This document shows positions 6,519 to 9,140 of a stretch of DNA of 9,140 bases, one piece after another. The stretch's first letter is position 1. Each line of letters opens with the position of its first letter. The stretch comes from Myxococcales bacterium. Lineage in GTDB: Bacteria; Myxococcota_A; Polyangia; Nannocystales; Nannocystaceae. The notes under the pieces are model-generated. The model was not told where the DNA came from, ran no database searches, and was given only the letters and a program-made list of their open reading frames with translations. The translations under genes and the position numbers were made by a program. The stretch lies in assembly GCA_020431135.1 (NCBI GenBank), contig JAGQIT010000819.1, forward strand, positions 1 through 9,140, written 5' to 3'.

Positions 6519-7721
6519 ATGACACGCGTACTCATCGTCGGCGCCGGCATCGGCGGCCTCACCGCGGCGATCACCCTGCGCCGCCTCGGCGTCGAGGTCG
6601 GGCTCGTCGAGCGCGCCCCGAACTTCCGCGCCCTCGGGGCGGGGATCACCATCCAGCCCAACGCCAACGCGATCTTCGCCGCCCTCGGCGTCGACCTCGG
6701 CCGCGACAACGTCTTCCCGATGGGAAAGGTCGCGATGCTCGGCGCCGGCGGCCGCACGCTCGTCTCCGGGGACCCGGTCCACGACGGCTACGCGTTCCCC
6801 TCCTACAACATCCGTCGACCCGACCTCCATGAGGCGCTGCTCGCCGCGCTCGACGGCGTCGAGCTCCGCCTCGGCGTCGAGGTCGTCGGCGCCCGCGAGC
6901 TGGCCGGCGACGGCGTCGAGATCGAGCTCGCCGACGGCGACCGCGAGCGCTGGGACCTGGTCATCGCCGCTGACGGCATCCGCTCGTCCCTGCGGGCGCT
7001 GACCGTCCCCCCCGAGCGCTGCCGCCTGCGCTACGCCGGTCAGACCTGCTGGCGCTTCGTCGTCGACGCCCCCGAGCTCGTCCCCGAGGTGACGATCGAG
7101 CGCTGGCTGCCGGGTCGAAGGGTCGGCGTGGTCCCGCTGTCGCGCGGCGGCGTCTACGTCTACATCGTCGAGAGCGCGCCGCAGGGCACACCTGGCCCAG
7201 GGACCAGCGAGGTCGCCTACGTCCGCGAGCGCTTCGCTGGCGTCGACGCGCGCCTCGACACGCTCCTCGATCGCGTCGCCGCGGCCGGCGACGTCCACAT
7301 CCACCACGGCGATCTCATCGACCAGGTCCACATCGACTACGGCCGCGGGCGGCTCCTCCTCCTCGGCGACGCCGCGCACGCGATGACCCCGAACATGGGC
7401 CAGGGCGCGGCGATGGCCATCGAAGACGCCGGCGCCCTCGGGCTCCTCTGGGGGGAGGTCAGCCTCGACGCGCTGCCGGAGGCGATGAGGGCGGCCCGCG
7501 AGCCCCGCGTCGCCGCGACCCACCGGCGATCCTGGCAGATCGGACAGGTCGCGCATTGGCGCGGTCGCGTCCGCTGCGCGCTCCGTGACCTCGCGCTCCG
7601 CCTGACCCCGCAGGCCGTCATGGATCGCGGCGTCGACCAGACGTGGGCCCCCGGGATCGCCCTCGGCGAGCAGCTCCGCGACAAGCTCGGCCGCCGCGAC
7701 GCGCTCCGGAAGGTCGCCTGA
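6519..7721 (+). CDS. Class A FAD-dependent monooxygenase (FAD_binding_3 type, UbiH / hydroxynicotinate-monooxygenase-like)
   Basis: A 400-residue flavoprotein, the usual length. All three diagnostic motifs are present: the N-terminal Rossmann GxGxxG 'VGAGIGGLTAAITL' (7-20) ending in the ribose-binding acid E31; the DG motif 'VIAADGIRSSLR' (148-159); and the GD motif 'LLLLGDAAHAMTPNMGQGA' (279-297). 'YNIRRPDL' (96-103) carries the conserved Arg near the flavin. Enzymes of this class use NAD(P)H and O2 to hydroxylate aromatic or other small electron-rich molecules; the substrate cannot be read from sequence. ATG 6519 follows AAAGGGG (6505-6511) with a 7-nt spacer, 31 nt after the TetR gene, consistent with the same operon. 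It is cytosolic. Typical relatives include salicylate-, hydroxynicotinate- and TetX-like hydroxylases, and I cannot choose among them. Confidence 0.93.
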   Translation: MTRVLIVGAGIGGLTAAITLRRLGVEVGLVERAPNFRALGAGITIQPNANAIFAALGVDLGRDNVFPMGKVAMLGAGGRTLVSGDPVHDGYAFPSYNIRRPDLHEALLAALDGVELRLGVEVVGARELAGDGVEIELADGDRERWDLVIAADGIRSSLRALTVPPERCRLRYAGQTCWRFVVDAPELVPEVTIERWLPGRRVGVVPLSRGGVYVYIVESAPQGTPGPGTSEVAYVRERFAGVDARLDTLLDRVAAAGDVHIHHGDLIDQVHIDYGRGRLLLLGDAAHAMTPNMGQGAAMAIEDAGALGLLWGEVSLDALPEAMRAAREPRVAATHRRSWQIGQVAHWRGRVRCALRDLALRLTPQAVMDRGVDQTWAPGIALGEQLRDKLGRRDALRKVA

Positions 7722-7736
7722 GCGGGCGTCCGTGGC

Positions 7737-7781
7737 TGGAACTACGGCGCCACGCGGGCGTATGCTGGGCGCCGCAGGTGA
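7737..7781 (+). promoter_or_regulatory. Possible promoter and ribosome site of the 2OG-oxygenase-like gene
   Basis: TATGCT at 7761-7766 resembles a -10 box; a weak -35 candidate TGGAAC (7737-7742) lies 18 bp upstream. AGGTGA (7776-7781) sits 5 nt before TTG 7787 and overlaps GTG 7778. The interval from the -10 box to TTG (20 nt) equals that from TACACT (5440) to CTG 5466 in the other predicted promoter, which mildly supports both. The gene could also be read from the upstream operon, as the gap is only 56 nt. Confidence 0.4.
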
Positions 7782-8797
7782 CCCCGTTGAACGCCCCCTA
7801 CCGACTCCTCGACCCATGCCTCCCTGAGGGCGCGGACGACCGCCTCCTCGAGCTGATCCGCGGCTTCGGCGACTACGGCATGTACGTCCAGGCGCCGATC
7901 TCGACGGGGATCGGCGCCGGGCTCGTGCGCCGGCACGACGCCCTGATGAACTACGTGAAGCGGCGCTACGCCGCGGGCAAGGTCGAGCCGATGGACGCCC
8001 TCGCGGCGCGGACGAACCTCTTCCGCGGCGTCCTCGCGGAGGGCGCGGCCGTCCACGTCGACGGCGTCGACGCGCTCCTCTACAACCACGAGCCCTTCCT
8101 CTCGGCGGCGCGCGAGCTCAGCGGCCTGCCGGTCGTCGTCCCCGACATGCTCTACGTCAACTTCCTGGTCCCGGGGCAGGAGCTGGCGCTGCACACCGAC
8201 ACGCCGGAGTACCGCGGCCTGTCGAAGGCGACGGTGCCGGAGTGGCTGCTCGTCGTCATGCACCACAGCGGCCTCTTCGAGGGCTGGCGCGTGCGGATCG
8301 CCGGCGGCGTCACCTTCCTCCGGCCGCCGGACGAGGGCGGCGCCTTCGTCCTCTACCCCGAGGGACCGCAGGGCCCCGCGCGCCGCGTCGGCCTCCGCCA
8401 CAACACGAGCGTGCTCCTCGACGCCGACGCGCTCTTCCACGGCGTCGAGCGGGTCGGAGGGTCCGACGCCCCGGCGCCGCCGATCACCCCGGGGATGACC
8501 CTGCGCGCGCTCGACGACGACACCTGGGAGGTCCGCAGCGGCGAGCGCCGCGTGACCACCTATCGCTGGGGCGAGCTGCGCCTGTCGATCCAGTGGAAGG
8601 CCCACTGCTTCGCCGACGAGGCCGCCCGCGCGCGCTTCGTCGACCACACCGACGATCTGTCCCTCGAAGCAGTCGTCGATCGCCTCGTCGAGGATCTCCG
8701 CGAGCGCGGGGCGCTCGCCGGCGAGCGACCTGACGACACGGCTCTGGCGATCCTGATGATCGAGACGTACATCGACTTCCCCGCGGCGCTGCTCTGA
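7778..8797 (+). CDS. Putative Fe(II)/2-oxoglutarate-dependent oxygenase-like protein
   Basis: A 339-residue protein from GTG 7778; TTG 7787 with AGGTGA at 7776-7781 is an equally good start, giving 336 residues. I do not recognise a named family, but the C-terminal half has the metal-site layout of a 2-oxoglutarate oxygenase. 'ELALHTDTPEYRG' (135-147) gives HxD (H139, D141), 'ADALFHGVERVG' (216-227) gives the distal His (H221), and 'GELRLSIQW' (265-273) gives an RxS (R268, S270) of the kind that binds 2-oxoglutarate. Strand-rich segments between them ('WRVRIAGGVTFL', 'GGAFVLYPEG') fit a double-stranded beta-helix. The H221 to R268 gap (47 residues) is longer than in many family members because of an insert with 'PITPGMTLRAL'. 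The N-terminal 110 residues are mostly helical and unassigned. No signal peptide is visible, so it is cytosolic. Substrate unknown. It converges on the next gene with a 12-bp gap. Confidence 0.8.
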   Translation: MTPLNAPYRLLDPCLPEGADDRLLELIRGFGDYGMYVQAPISTGIGAGLVRRHDALMNYVKRRYAAGKVEPMDALAARTNLFRGVLAEGAAVHVDGVDALLYNHEPFLSAARELSGLPVVVPDMLYVNFLVPGQELALHTDTPEYRGLSKATVPEWLLVVMHHSGLFEGWRVRIAGGVTFLRPPDEGGAFVLYPEGPQGPARRVGLRHNTSVLLDADALFHGVERVGGSDAPAPPITPGMTLRALDDDTWEVRSGERRVTTYRWGELRLSIQWKAHCFADEAARARFVDHTDDLSLEAVVDRLVEDLRERGALAGERPDDTALAILMIETYIDFPAALL

Positions 8798-8809
8798 CGG
8801 CCCGAGGCC

Positions 8810-9140
8810 TCACTCCTCGACGAGGCGGTGGCTGGCGCTGGCGTCGAGCTCGAGGCCGTAGATCTGCTTGAGCGCGTCGATCCGGGCGATCGCCTCGGCG
8901 CCGAAGGGGCTGCGCCCGTCGAAGGCGTGGAGGACGATCCCCTCGATGAGGTCGCCGAGGCTGATCTCGTAGAGCTCGGCGAGCCCCTTGAGCACCTTGA
9001 GGATCCGCTTCTCGATCCGCACGCCGGTCTGCACGCGCTCGACGCGGATCGCCGCCGCGACGGGCTCGACTCGACCGCCGGCCTGGCGGCCCCTCGCCGT
9101 CTTCTTCGCGGCTCTCTTCTTGGCGGTCGCCTTCTTCGCG
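8810..9140 (-). CDS. Ribbon-helix-helix-like DNA-binding protein with histone-H1-like AKK tail (5' truncated)
   Basis: The minus-strand frame is open to the window's right edge, so the true start is outside; 109 residues are visible. They begin with a basic Lys/Ala repeat ('AKKATAKKRAAKKTARGRQ') like histone H1 tails and other bacterial AKK-repeat proteins. After a short linker comes 'TGVRIEKRILKVLKGLAEL' then 'YEISLGDLIEGIVLHAF', the strand-helix-turn-helix pattern of a ribbon-helix-helix (Arc/MetJ/CopG-like) dimer. A final 'AEAIARIDALKQIYGLEL' helix follows. I infer a nucleoid-associated or regulatory DNA-binding protein in which the tail adds non-specific DNA affinity. A GTG at 9034 could be taken as a start, but the AKK reading continues in frame upstream and is clearly protein-like. 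The fold assignment is moderate; a different two-helix fold is possible. Confidence 0.75.
   Translation of the reverse strand, partial: AKKATAKKRAAKKTARGRQAGGRVEPVAAAIRVERVQTGVRIEKRILKVLKGLAELYEISLGDLIEGIVLHAFDGRSPFGAEAIARIDALKQIYGLELDASASHRLVEE

Noticed and set aside
7746..7773. GGCGCC repeated on both sides of the TATGCT box, a possible operator or hairpin
   Set aside because: Six-base self-palindromes of this type are common by chance in such GC-rich DNA.
6372..7817. 481-codon minus-strand frame opposite the monooxygenase
   Set aside because: The sense strand has all three flavoprotein motifs; the antisense frame shows only biased composition.
8799..8809. GGCC-CGA-GGCC between the convergent genes as a bidirectional terminator
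   Set aside because: The stem is only 4 bp and no T run follows on either strand.

Overview
The DNA is very GC-rich, with strong G/C bias at third codon positions and long shadow reading frames on both strands. This composition, the large multidomain protein of unknown role, and the histone-H1-like Lys/Ala tail at the right end suggest a Myxococcota-like (deltaproteobacterial-type) chromosome. No rRNA, tRNA or marker gene confirms this, so it is an inference. I see no mobile element, CRISPR array or tRNA.

Region 1 (1-5168, + strand) holds two overlapping genes. The first is the C-terminal end of a protein cut by the window edge. The second is a 1513-residue protein that begins with a degenerate Hsp90/GHKL-type ATPase fold. 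It continues with about four repeated units (hallmark 'PTlxG...SL' followed by '[IV]L.L......L..[IL]FG...L') and ends in a small domain with an 'N..HP' motif. The first gene carries the same two elements, so the pair looks like tandem paralogues. This is the least explained and most interesting part of the window.

Region 2 (5169-5417) is a non-coding gap. It contains a degenerate direct repeat with a 60-bp period, then a strong 16-bp-arm hairpin that is probably a terminator.

Region 3 (5418-7721, + strand) looks like a small self-regulated operon. It encodes a DoxX-like membrane protein, a TetR-family repressor (4-nt overlap with the previous gene) and a class A FAD-dependent monooxygenase. 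A promoter with two adjacent TGAAC/GTTCA pseudo-palindromes lies exactly where a TetR repressor would block it. The operon plausibly responds to a small hydrophobic or aromatic compound that the monooxygenase modifies.

Region 4 (7722-8797, + strand) encodes a protein with the HxD...H...RxS pattern of Fe(II)/2-oxoglutarate oxygenases, probably from its own promoter. It converges, across a 12-bp gap, on region 5 (8810-9140, - strand). Region 5 is the 3' part of a gene for a ribbon-helix-helix-like DNA-binding protein with an AKK-rich basic tail, cut by the right edge.
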